From Mesostigma viride (taxonomy: Eukaryota > Streptophyta > Mesostigmatophyceae > Mesostigmatales > Mesostigmataceae): a stretch of 64,000 nucleotides of DNA. The stretch is taken from assembly GCA_009746045.1 (NCBI GenBank), contig RPFO01000138.1, positions 186,001 through 250,000 on the forward strand, given 5' to 3'. Both the position numbers and the translations under genes were made by a program. A model generated the notes under the pieces. The model was not told the origin of the DNA. It ran no database searches and saw only the letters and a list, made by a program, of their open reading frames with translations. Shown here one piece after another: positions 10,901-21,744 of this stretch. Positions within the stretch are counted from its first letter, which is position 1; each line of letters starts with the position of its first letter.

Positions 10901-13900
10901 ATTTGGGATGCTTAGTCGGAGAGGTGAGCGGGATACCTATGTTGCAGATGTAATGCCAGCAGTGTGTTTATCCGGTTGCTCTGCTTCTCCGTACAGAATT
11001 GCTTTTTCTGTGACACAGCAAGCAGTTTGGCTTTCCATAATAAGCATTTTAATTTAGTTTTTCCTTAGCTGAGGGGGTAGGTAAACACACATACACTTAG
11101 TAAGGACCGCACTGCAGTCCCGATGTAGTGCGGGGTCAAGAAACTTGGCAATAGAGTTTTCACTGCCCAAGATCCAGTATTTATTTTCTCACCACGTTCA
11201 AGTCATGCCCGATATACTGGCTGCTGCAGTTGTCTGTGGTGTATCTCCACGCCTGCGCGTTGCGGCCACATGCAAGGGTGGAGCGCACGGGTGGATGAGG
11301 CGAGAGAAATGTGAGCCGTTCATGGTATGTTGATGTAGGGGGGTGTGATCCGGCAAGTTGCGTCTTGTTACCAAGCACTCGGTGCCGTTTCCTCAATCGT
11401 TTACCCATCACACGTCACCATGCACCCATTGTTAATGCACGGTGTGAAGCTATAGTTATGGGCTATTGCTGCACAATAAGAAGCGCACATGTGCGAACGT
11501 GCTGGCCTCTTTTGGACCCGTGTGTTGGCAGCTAGTGAATTTTTCCTGGCTCTTGCTTGAAAGATTCCATTTGTGGCTGCCACTTGCTGTTGATGAGACC
11601 TGCTCGCTGTTGCTGCGGTCTGTTGTGGATGGGACGGGGGATACGTGGGATGCGGATGCGGATGGTGTGGGCACACCCATGGCGTTGGCGGTACAGCATC
11701 CGCGAGCGGCCCTGTTAGGCCCTGCCAGCTCACCCAATCAGAGCAAGTCATGCAGGTGCGTGTGCGCACACACATTGCCCTTGTCTGCCAGCCACGCATC
11801 TGGGGGGCAGTGCAGCCAGTCTGCACATGGCTTTGTAGCGTTTCGTACATTGCTGCAATATCATGGTAATGGCAATGCCATGTTTTGGCTTCAAATCGAA
11901 TGGGCGCCCAGAGATGGAGCTCTGATGGATGCGGTGGGTGCAGTGTCCATACCTGCGTGTTTTTCCCCCTTTCTGCGTGCCCCAACACAGAAGCAAGGAC
12001 CCACCCTTCCATTGCTCAGGGTAATGCAAGTCCCCCACTGGACAAGACGGGCACAAAGGGAGTGCGGGTTTCTTCCAACCTCCCTCGGTTTCTTGACCAC
12101 AGTACAGCGCATGCATCACTGTGCTGAGACCGTGCCATGTTGCCTGCCTTCCTGGCCCCTCCCCATCTCGCGTTTCCCTGCTTCTCTTGGCACTGTTCAA
12201 CTAACACCTACTGGATTGCTCTATTTGTCGTTCACCGTGTGTATCAAGCTGGAGGGGCAGATGAGGGGGCCGCTGCAAGTCTCCCGCTGTGCTGCCCCCA
12301 CTGCCAACCCGCACGCATGCCACACTTTTGCCAGCCACCCATGTACATATCCATCCTTGGTCACTTGTGCACTACCTATGTTTACGCCCTGTGTGTTTGT
12401 GTGTGCGCCAGATGACCCTGTGGGCCGTCGCGCGGTCGCCGCTCATGTTCGGGGGAGACTTGCGCGTGCTTGACGGGTGGACCAAAGCGCTGCTGACAAA
12501 CCGAGCGGTGCTGGACATCAATGAGTTCTCTACCGGGAACCGCCAGGTGGGTCACGGAACTGACGGAAGGGGGATGAGGGGGAGGTGGGAGCAAGGGAGG
12601 TGATTGCTTATTTGGTACGTAACTAGGTGACCTGCGTGATTGTAATAATCTTGGTGATTCCAGGGGCTCGAAGGCACCAGTTATCGAACGGCTTTTCTGG
12701 AAGCAGTAGCCTTCCACTGGGGACAAGACTTTGCCAGGGTAGAACATGGAACGAAGTATGGGTGTGAAGGTGGTGTACCTTTTTACTGGGTAGGCAGTAC
12801 CCGCAATTATGCCAGCAAGTGCTTTAGTGCTCTTAGGTCTTTGGTGCATTAGGGCATGTCATGAACTGCAAGAAGACGCATCCACCTCAGGTCAGATGGC
12901 ATCCAAAATGCAATCCACCCCATGGGGATCATGACAGCCGTAGCAGCGTCATGAAATCGCAGAAGGATTTGTTTAGCGGCGCTGTCATGCCTCGTTGCCG
13001 AACTGCCAAGTTGCATGACTTGGTGCCTGCCACTACGTTTGCTGTAAGTCTTTCGAATGTTGACAGCTTTCACAGCCACACTTGCTCTCGCCCGCCCGCC
13101 CGCCCGCCCGCCCGCCCGCCCGCCCGCCCGCCCGCCCCCCCATCACCCAACCGCCTGCCTGCCTGCCCGTCCGCCCCCCTTAACCCCCCCCCTGCCCTAC
13201 CCCACCCAATCAACTTTGCGCTTGCTCCTTTGCTGCTGGAGCGATTTGCCAGCTGTGGGAGGCCGACAGCATCTTGCTGAAGCACCCGGGGGAGTGCCAC
13301 CTGTCCATGGAGCGACCGGCCGCCAGCAATCGCAGCCATGCGCAGGCCAGTGCCGGCGCAGTGTCCTACTCACTAGTTCCGTACCGAAAGGTGCATCTGG
13401 TGGCTTGTCCGGGGGTGCCGGATGCGGCCATCGCAGCGGTGACGCCCACCTCGGGTAGCAGCGACGCCGTGGGCGAGGGTGGCTCTGTCAGCGATGGTGG
13501 ATTGGATGTGGGTGATGGCGGGGTTAGTCAGCCGCCTGCTGCTGAAGAGGAGGATCGGGCGGAGTGCATCCGACGCACGTGGCAGCCGGTGGCGTCGTAT
13601 GGGGGGGCTGGTGGCACGGGGCCTGGCGGTGCCAAGTGGCAGTTCTCTCGCGATGAACTGGGCGAGTGCCTGTGTGTTATGGAGCACAGGGATGGCCAGC
13701 GGGGGGGGCGGCCGGCCAGCAATGTCGACGCGGCAGATGATGCAGCCGCCGCGTGAGTGCCTTGGCCCTGTGCTTGGATGGATGCACAAGGGTTGGGGGA
13801 AATATATAGGTGTCTTCAGTGGCTCCAGAATAATGATGAGAGACAAGAGCGGAGAGGATGCAACACGTAAATGGTATCATGGGTGGCAGCTTGTGGGGCA

Positions 13901-16376
13901 GGTCATTGCTTGAGAGGAGGTGAGGGATGCTGGGGTTATGGTGACCAGACGTATGTCCCCTTGCTAGCGTTCTTGGAAGGAGCCGCATCCTTGTGAGCTG
14001 GTGCCTTCCATGATTCCCGGGCGCTAGGTGTGGTGCTGTCTGGCAGAAAGGTACCTCTGGGCACATGCATGTCAAAATGTTCCCCTACCTCCCCTGGCAG
14101 TAGCCCTGGGTAAGGCACAAGCGTCAAGACAGCGCGTCGTGTCAGATACATGCCAGTGGTGTATGCGTGTGAGGCAGGTAGCTGGCGTATGCATGTCCAT
14201 TCTGGCCCATGGCACAGTTTGTGGAACGCCTGTTGGGGTTACAACTTGGCATCTGGCTTGAAGGTAGGCACTGGTTTGGTTTATAGTGCACGCATGCGCA
14301 CGCATGTACCTTCACACACGCACATGTGCCTGCGTATGCACTCATAGGTGCTCGTAGTCAAACCGTGTTACCCCCCCCCCCACCTCTCCCCACCCCAACC
14401 ACCCCACACACCCGGATCCCCGAGGACACATGCTCTCATGCTGGTTCCCGCCGCCGCGCTGTCATCTGGTCATGTGCTCGTGCTCGTTACATGTGACAGC
14501 AGCGCACGCAACAGCGTGCCACTGCACGCGCCCTCCTGTGCCCCAGAGGAATGCGGCCTCCGTTTCCGGCCCCGGTCGCGTGCCGATGCCGCGCGCTGGC
14601 TGTCCGAAGGTGGGGGGCTGGTGGGGGTGCTGGAGGCGGGTGACGTCGTCGGCAGTTCGCTCGTGAACGTGCAGGAGCTGGCCCAGCTGGGCGCGCGCGG
14701 TGGGGCGGTCGAGCGGCTGGTGGAGAGCATATATGGCAGTGCGGAGCAGGTGCGTGTGCATGCACACTGTAGCTGGTGGTTGGGGAGGGGAAGAGGGGCA
14801 GCCTGGCTCGGCGTGAATTGCATGCATGTGCGTGTTTCCTTGCACGGCCACTGTCTCCAGGTTTCTACCAGTACAACGCGAGCGAAGGATACTCCACTTG
14901 GACTTTGCTAGCAGCGATGACATCGTGAGCAGCATCACGGTATCTTACCCGCCTATGCCGGCGCAAATACCCCATGGTTCTGGGCTACGCTCCCCTCCTC
15001 CCTCCCTCCCCCCCGCCCCCCCGGCGCAGGAATGGATTCTCCATCAGGACGGCCGGTTGCAGAGCAGTGCAGATCCCAGCCTCTGCCTGTCGCGCGTTAG
15101 CGAGAGCGACCTCCGCGTGTGGGTGGCGGAGGACCCCAGAGGTACGCGCTCAAAGGCAACGACAAACTAGACAGCAGCTGCACGGGTAGGGGATGGCAGA
15201 GGTGCATGTGCGCAAGCAGGTAGGCGAGTCAGCAGCTGCAGGGTAGGGATGGCAGAGGTGCATGTGCGCAAGCAGGTAAGCGAGTCAGCAGCTGCATGGG
15301 TAGGGATGGCAGAGGTGCATGTGCGCAAGCAGGTAGGCGCGTAAGTGCTCAGGCAGGCGCAATTGAGATCAGCAGTGGCCGCATGCCCACGGTCCCACCT
15401 GCACACCCTCTTGCGGTTTCATGGATGCGCATGCGCATGTCCTCGCCATCGTGCCATAATGCGTGATGATGTGCCGGCACCGACCAAGCGAGCAGACGTG
15501 CATTTTCATAGTGTGCCTCCCGTTGGGTTATATTACCAGCCGCCAAGCTCGCTCATTCTTAGGTAGCATGGAGTTGAGGTAAAACAGCGGAGTATGGGGT
15601 TATACATGGCGCAATGTCTTTGTTCGTTGTCGTGCCATTTCTGCACGTCACTAATAGTCTGTTGCTAGTATCCTCCGCAGACATTGTTAACCTTCTGGAA
15701 ACTTGTGGGGCAATGGTGGCTTCTGTTGTCTAATCCTGGCTATTGTGGGGTGTGCACTTTTGACTGCCCCCCCTCCATGGCTTTATTGATATTCATAGTG
15801 TGGAATGGTACAAGTCTAGCCCTGTCGATCTTGCAAAGGCCCGTACAAAATCGGTCCATTGCAGTCATAGAAAAGGCTCGGATCATGCGACAGTGGCCAT
15901 GTTAAAGATGGCCTTGTGGGAGTGGCTGTGTGATGGTGGCCTGCACCGATCTCATATCGCATTGTGGGTAACACCCGTGACCCCCCCCCATGTGCCTGTT
16001 CATGGGTCCAGGGACCCAGCTGTACGTTGCCTTCTTCAATCTGTCACCCACTGCCCACAACATGTCGCTGCACATCGGGGGGGCCAGCAGCCAGCACGCT
16101 AGTAGATCGGCCACACGCGCGGACCAGGATGCAAAGCAGGGAGACAAGGTGGGGGAGGTGCGGAGGAGCGCGGGGGACGCAAGGGCAGGCGCGTTGTCCA
16201 GTCGGGTCTGGCCGACGTGGTCACCATTGACTGTCGGCTCGCTTAAAGCGTGCCACGTGGAGGACCTGTGGTCAGGGACCAGCATCGGGGTGGTGAGAGG
16301 GGGCACCATGAACGCCACGGTAGAGGGCCATGGCGCGCGTCTCTTCGGCCTCAGCTGCTGGGGGAGCTATTCTTGA
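4960..16376 (+). CDS. GH27 glycoside hydrolase, plant alpha-galactosidase/beta-L-arabinopyranosidase type
   Basis: Proposed exons: 4960-5180, 6503-6586, 7599-8035, 8390-8454, 9060-9223, 10281-10339, 10891-10923, 11697-11755, 12412-12546, 13253-13752, 14500-14749, about 14877-14924, 15030-15141, 16012-16376. All junctions are GT-AG and keep phase except exon 12, whose acceptor is uncertain; total about 840 residues. The N-terminus has a hydrophobic stretch (WLSAICLIYSLLLVLYF) that would act as signal peptide or anchor. The barrel follows: PPRGWN joined to SYDGFTC, RYVVVDFLW, HVMRGVS, then KHDCVFG with the likely nucleophile near Asp251, RVTDDDWDEW with the likely acid/base near 307-309, GKSWPDL, and MTLWAVARSPLMFGG. 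The C-terminal part (YVAFFNLSP to ARLFGLSC) matches the beta domain of plant APSE-like enzymes. Exon 10 adds a Gly/Ser/Glu-rich insert. The likely role is removing terminal galactose or L-arabinopyranose from glycans in the secretory route or outside the cell; the substrate is not decidable from sequence. Confidence 0.88.
5623..5835. repeat. 15-base minisatellite in GH27 intron 1
   Basis: About 14 tandem copies of GTACACAGGATTAGT with few substitutions lie in the 1.3-kb first intron. The unit length is a multiple of three, so frames stay open through it on both strands. The resulting repetitive ORFs are not evidence of a gene. Confidence 0.95.
13084..13142. repeat. CCGC tetranucleotide repeat in GH27 intron 9
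   Basis: An almost perfect CCCG tetranucleotide array is followed by a C-rich tract, upstream of the exon 10 acceptor at 13251-13252. It may contribute to the long pyrimidine-rich region before that acceptor. Confidence 0.9.
15181..15345. repeat. 55-base tandem repeat in GH27 intron 13
   Basis: Three copies of a unit containing GGATGGCAGAGGTGCATGTG and CGCAAGCAGGTA lie in tandem shortly after the exon 13 donor. Confidence 0.85.
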
Positions 16377-16510
16377 GGAAACGGGGGTGTGTGCACACGA
16401 CCCTGAAATGGGGCAGCTGCCTCCCCCCCCCCCACCACCCTCTTCACGTTCTCGTCAAGCGGTCCAAAGGAAACGTGTTGTGGATGCGTCTGGCCAGTGA
16501 AATGCCTGGT

Positions 16511-16515
16511 TGTAA
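16511..16515 (+). terminator. Possible TGTAA polyadenylation signal of the GH27 gene
   Basis: TGTAA lies about 135 bases after the stop codon, and no AATAAA was noticed nearby. TGTAA is the usual polyadenylation signal in Chlamydomonas-type green algae. A five-base motif also occurs by chance, so this is only suggestive. Confidence 0.3.
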
Positions 16516-17600
16516 GACGTCGTCGAAGGCCTTTGAGGTGGAAACATGGATGTGTTAGACTAGGATTTTTTTAATTAAAGATGTGGGCGCAGTGGTCATC
16601 ACAACAATGTATGCCTGCACCAATTGTGATTCATGCGCGATGGGAGAGGGGCTTGCCACCTGAGCTAGTGGTTACCCAAAGTAGCATGGTAGCCGGCACA
16701 ACTCCGGATCCGGAGCCCTTGCAGCATTATCTTGCGCTGGTTGTCACTGTGACTCTGTAATTGGTGGTCAAAGCAGCGCCACTTGTACCTACTACACTGC
16801 CTGCTGATGGGTTTTGGGAAGACGAAGTCTTACAACCGTAAACACAGAGAGAACGTGGCTCGGGGGTTGCGGCAAAGGATGTATTCATCCAGGACTTTTC
16901 TTGACACCATGTACATATCCCCATTTGAATCAGTTGCCGTCCCCGATTCATCTTTTCATCACTTGATATCCCTGACTTAATTAATTAATTAATAGACACG
17001 TGACTGCGTCCCTGACTTATCCCTGACTTATCAGTTGATATCTTATCATCAGTTGACATCCCCGAGTCATCAGCTACTGGTCATCTCAATTGTGCGTCTG
17101 TTGACCATGCCACCTTTCCTTTTATGTGTCAAGACGTATGGCCCCCATCAATGCCTCGTATAGTTAGATAGAGATAGTTTGCAGAAATGCATGTAGGTGC
17201 CGAATATCTAAGCGAGATAACATGAAGTGAGACAACATGTCCGGCCATGTGCATGCATGAAATTGCAGATGGCGTGCATTTGGCCGGCAATCGTGGCATC
17301 GCAAATTGAAAATTCCCTATGCCAGGCTTCACCTGACCATACTGCCTCAATGAGCCTGCACAATAAGTAAGTAGTAGACGGCAATCCACAAACGTCTCAC
17401 CATGGTCGGACGAAAAAACAAATATCTCCGCCTCAGTCAGACGTTATGGTACGGTGTGCGACCAATATAATGTCCGCAGCCCAATGTAATATTTACCATT
17501 GGAGGTCGTGGTGGTCACATGCAGAAAGCGGTGACCCCCCACCCAACAATGAGAAACCCGCTGTGGCGCTGGCGCCCCCACCCCATGCAGACATTGCTGG
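16516..17600. other. Gene-free stretch after the GH27 gene
   Basis: No gene is recognised here. The stretch holds a (TTAA)n tract at 16977-16993 followed by TAGACACGTGAC. Several CCCTGACTTATC- or CAGTTGATATC-like short repeats lie between 16960 and 17080. Open frames in it lack homology or codon signal. Confidence 0.5.
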
Positions 17601-17619
17601 CAAACTTGGTAAACAGACT

Positions 17620-18782
17620 CGATCGCGTGAGACTTGTGCCCCCCATACCAAAGCACGTTCGAGGACAGGACAGGCCGAGCACTCGACCTAGTTTTGGGCC
17701 CCGAGAACGTTGGGCCAGGAGGAGGAAAGATGCAAGGTGTGGGATCTCGGGGACGCGGTCAGGATGACCAACATGCCCCATCACGACACATTGGAGAGGC
17801 GCGCGTACTTGTTCATGTATGCCTTTGATTATCCGTGTAGTAATGAATGGAAACAGCTATCCAAACTGGCCACGAGCCACGAGCGGACATGGCTGACGGC
17901 GGAGCTCAGAGCTTTTGCGTCTGAGCTCCTCTCACCACACTGAGCTCTCATCACACTGAGCTCCTCTCACATGCTGCACTCCTCTCCCGCCTCAACCAGG
18001 TCGGGTGGAGGGGAAGTGCGGCGTGCTCATGAAGAAGCTTGAAGCCATCACCGCCCACACCGAGGCCCTGGCCACACAGGTCCCAAAGATAGCGGAGCAG
18101 ACAGCCACCATCGCATCCCAGCCACCCCGGCAGGATGCTGGCGACCTCCCGCCGCTCTCCTATGCGGACCTGCTGCGGTCAGCGACTGCCTCAACCACTG
18201 ATGCCATCGCCACGAAGCTCCAGGAGCTGGAGGACCACCGCCAGGCCGAACAACGGGAGGCCACCGAACGCGCTCGCCGCGAGTGCCGAGTGGTGCTGCG
18301 TCGTTTCCCCCAGAAGCCAGGTGAGAAGTCAACCGTGCCCTTGCCGACGAGCTCAAGGACCAGCTTCTCACCCTCATGGGCCTGGTAGGTGAGGTAGAAC
18401 TGCGCGGGTGCCACCGCCTTCCCCACTCACGGGACAAGGCGGCTCCCCCACCAGTCCTGCTCACCTTCCCCTCCCCTGAGGACAAGCGGCGGTTCCTTTC
18501 TCGTCGCAAGAGGTTGCACGACCTCACCTGGACGCTGGACGACGACCTGATCGACCCGGCCCCGCTCAGCAGCAGCAGCAACGCGACCTGTGGCCAGAAT
18601 ACCTCGGCCACAAGCAGGACCCCCAGAAGCCCAAGGTGTACAGTCGAGGGGGGGGGGACCTGATGATTAACCACAAGATGTGGACGCCCCCTGCGGGCTA
18701 TAATAGCTTGTATAACAGCCCTAGCTTGTATCCATTGGTAGTCACTGCCGCCATGGCAGCCATGCCTAGAATGTTTGCCTAG
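17620..18782 (+). pseudogene. Decayed LINE ORF1-like protein, copy A
   Basis: Scattered frames read as an ORF1-type nucleic-acid-binding protein. An N-terminal part has ERRAYLFMYAFDYP. A coiled-coil-like segment follows, with ATKLQELEDHRQAEQREATE then CRVVLRRFP. After it come PPVLLTFPSPEDKRRFLSRR and LTWTLDDDLIDPAPL, and finally a HKMW motif near 18680. The order (coiled coil, RRM-like strand pattern, basic region, two Asp-Asp helices) resembles L1-type ORF1 proteins. At least two frame breaks separate the pieces (near 17940-18000 and 18330-18380), so it is not functional. The element may end at 19135, where a shared 3' motif and a TTAA tract occur. Confidence 0.6.
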
Positions 18783-19379
18783 CTGTGCCACCATACCTAG
18801 TCACGTGCACCGCTAACACACGGTACACAACCAGCCACAGCCTCAGCTTTGTATTTTTAATACAGCCATGCTACGTCCTGGCTATGATCAGTTTACTTGC
18901 CCACGCTACTTGTTACTGATGATATGCTCACATGCATGGGTCTTATTCATGCACCCACAGCACTTGCCGGATCGTCTATGGCGTGTCCGATTGCCGCTGT
19001 GGCATGCCTCTGGCATGCATGAAGGAGAAAGGGGGTTTCTGCCCTTTCTTCCTGTTGTGCACATGCAGGGATTGAAAGCACTTCATGGTGCTCCGTGACT
19101 CCCCAACGGGAACACGAGTTTAATTAATTAATTGATTAGTTTGCGCCTGAGCCCCACTGAAATTGAGTCGGGCTACTTGCATCCTGAAGATGCGTCTTTT
19201 CATGCAAGACGCAGTCTGCTAGTAAAATCGGTTACGGCTGTAACGCAGTATTTTGCCAATGCCACCAAAACCGGCGCAGCCTCGACAAACCATCCAATCG
19301 CTGCTGTCGGCATTCCCGTCGACAGCAGCTCGTGCCACATTAATTAACTCCTGCGGACGCCAACCCTCTCGTGCTGATC

Positions 19380-20806
19380 CCAGCTCTCCCACCCGGTCTG
19401 CCTCCCTCGACGCGCAATGCTCTACACCAAATTCGTCCCGCCCATTCCCAAGAAAACCCGAACTTCCCATACCAAACGAGATGTCTGTCGCTTCGGCGCC
19501 GGCCAGCGGGATTTTTGCATCTTGGAAATCTTTACGCTCACGAAGGAACAATATGACGATGTTATCAAGTTCCTGCCGGGCCCCGGCGCCATGACGAACT
19601 TTTTCTGCCTACTCGTGGCGACAAGGTCACCAATCAGCCCAACTGGGAATGGCTGCTTCAAGAACCGGAGGCGTACTTGAACGGGCAGTCATCATGTGCA
19701 GCTACCTGGGTTGCGACGCCCAGGACTAATTCACCCAGATTGGCTTCGCTGGCCAGCCTCAGGAGCCTCCGGCCTGCATGAGCGCAGACGGGCAGCCACA
19801 GCAGCTGCACCATCGGCTCGCAGAGCGGCACCTCCCCCAGCGCGGACTCCATCCGAGCTGCAGTGGCGGATCGAGCAGCTAGCGCCGATGGCTGAGCAGC
19901 TCGCCGCCCTGAACGCGCCTGACGGCCCACTCAACACTCTCTCGGCCAAGGTCAACAACATGGAAGCCATGAGTCTAACTTAAGCTCCAATCCCAGTTTA
20001 CTGCTACGCAAGAGCACATAATTTGCCACCAAAGTTTCCGAGGCCACAGCCACTGTGACCACCCGCCTTAATTATGTGGAAGGCCGAGTCGGCGCCAAGG
20101 CACCGTGAAACTTGAGGCAGTTGCTACCAAGGTAGACGTCCTGGCCACGCAGGTCCCCGAGATCGCCGATCGAGCGAACGGCCACCATCGCCGCCCAACC
20201 TGCTGGTAGGGCTAGCGATGCATGACCCCGGCTCGACTCGCGCCTCCTGGGCTAGCTGACCTGCTCAAGAGCCAGGCAACCTCTACCACCACCGCCATCA
20301 CCACCAAGCTCCAGGAGCTGGAAGACACGTGCCGCGAGGCCGCTGACCGCGACCGTCGCCGCTGCCAGGTCATCCTCAGGCGCTTCGACACGCAGCCGGA
20401 GGAGACCCCAGACTCTCTACTCGACGAGCGAAGAAACAACTCTTGGCGCACGTGCATGTAGCTGCCATGCAGGTTCGACACCGGCTGCAGGGCGCCTACT
20501 GCTTGCCCCATCCACGGGACAAGGCTGGGCCCCCTCCAATGGTCCTCACCTAGTTCAGCGACATCACAGCCCGAGTTCGGTTCCTCTCTCGCCGCAAGAA
20601 GCTGGTGAACACCACCTGGTCGCTTGACGACTGACGACCTGACGCCAGCCCAGCAGCAGCAACGCCGCAATCAGTGGCCCGACTACATCCGCCATGCACA
20701 ATTAAGTAAGACCAACCCCGAGAAGCCCCAAGTGTACTGGCGGGGCGGGGACCTTTATTATGTCCACAAGAAACTGTGGAAGCCCCCCCGGGCTCCCCCA
20801 GGATAG
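19380..20806 (+). pseudogene. Decayed LINE ORF1-like protein, copy B
   Basis: This has the same architecture as the copies at 17.6-18.8 and 23.6-24.8 kb. An N-terminal frame has KFVPPIPKKTRTSHTKRDVC. A middle coiled coil has TTKLQELEDTCREAADRDRR, followed by CQVILRRFDTQPEE. A C-terminal frame has LTPAQQQQRRNQWPDYIRHA and VYWRGGDLYYVHKKLWKPP, ending at the stop at 20804-20806. Frameshifts and stop codons break the frame several times, for example near 19980 and 20460. The conserved C-terminal motif makes this the best reference for the end of the family's ORF1. Confidence 0.62.
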
Positions 20807-21358
20807 AGCACTCGAGCTAGTTGTCTAGATTATATGGGGGCAATCTGATTATGGGATAGCTTAGGCATTACAGCACTTGAAATGATATTAGTGCCCAGCG
20901 TTTTAGTACCTTAAGGGGAGGTGGCACCCCAAAACCCAAAAAATCTGACATATGCTAATATCACTTGAAATTCATTTGCACAATGCTGAATTATGATTGG
21001 GGGCACTAAATAACATCTCTAGTGAGTTGTCCATGCACTTGTTGGGGGTACTACCCCCATATATACGCCAATAATGCGCTATAAATAGCAAAAGACGCTA
21101 ATTAGGGCTGAGTATGCCCCAGCCAATGCACTTATTTGTTGGCTACCAAAAATCAAGGTCATATAGTTCCCTGAGTTTGTAGCTTGCTGAGCTATTTACA
21201 TCATGGAAATGGCAAAACCTTGAACAGTTATTAATTTTCCCGCAAAACAGGTCATTTTTTACCGGACATTGGGAATATACATATCATAAACACTTCCGAT
21301 AAGGCCACAAAATCAACAAAAATTCCGGCTAACAGGGGGACAGCAGTGTTCCAAGTCC

Positions 21359-21744
21359 CAGGTCATTCCGACAAGTCTAGCTCAAGTTATTGCGTCAGAC
21401 GTGTTTTAAAAAAAATGCCCGCTAAAACAGAAAATGTCACTATATCAGCCCTTGTAAGCATCCTGCACAAGGCAGGCAGGGCAAAACCAATCCCCCTTGG
21501 GCTCCTTAGTCAACGGGGGGTCAGCGCAGCACCCATGCAGTCCTCCCTTGCACCCGAATGTGCTGCACAGCAGGAAAGGGACACCGTCAATTTCATCCGG
21601 GGAAGCACATGCAAGGCAAGGAATATTATCAACATCATTCTCATCATCACTACTACCTTCCCCATCGTCCCCCTGCCCCTCCCTTTGCATCACGTCGTGG
21701 CAGCCACCCTTAACACAGGTCATTCCGACAAGTCTTGCTCAAGT
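21359..21744. repeat. 29-base direct repeats flanking the PHD-finger segment
   Basis: CAGGTCATTCCGACAAGTCT with a GCTCAAGT extension occurs at 21359-21387 and again at 21716-21744, with one mismatch in 29. The pair brackets a segment of about 330 bases that contains the PHD-finger frame. Confidence 0.8.
21445..21723 (-). CDS. PHD-finger protein fragment inside TTAA element
   Basis: This 92-codon frame starts with ATG and has an acidic serine-rich lead (GEGSSDDENDVDN). A complete C4HC3 PHD finger follows: Cys36, Cys39, Cys53, Cys58, His63, Cys66, Cys81 and Cys84. The conserved tryptophan sits two residues before Cys81 (DWFCPAC). The spacing fits the family, whose members usually read histone H3 tails. 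The segment is too short to be a whole chromatin protein and could be one exon of a larger gene or the zinc-finger end of a decayed transposase. PiggyBac-type transposases also end in a cross-brace zinc finger, which would suit the TTAA flanks. The frame is intact through all eight ligands. Confidence 0.55.
   Translation of the reverse strand: MTCVKGGCHDVMQREGQGDDGEGSSDDENDVDNIPCLACASPDEIDGVPFLLCSTFGCKGGLHGCCADPPLTKEPKGDWFCPACLVQDAYKG

Noticed and set aside
11991-12020. Alternative GH27 exon 8 (KQGPTLPLLR)
   Set aside because: Its phase does not fit the following MTLWAV exon, whereas 11697-11755 fits in phase and in sequence.
12661-12850. An extra GH27 exon reading GLEGTSYRTAFLEAVAFHW
   Set aside because: It does not match the plant enzyme at this point, and exon 9 joins exon 10 in phase without it.
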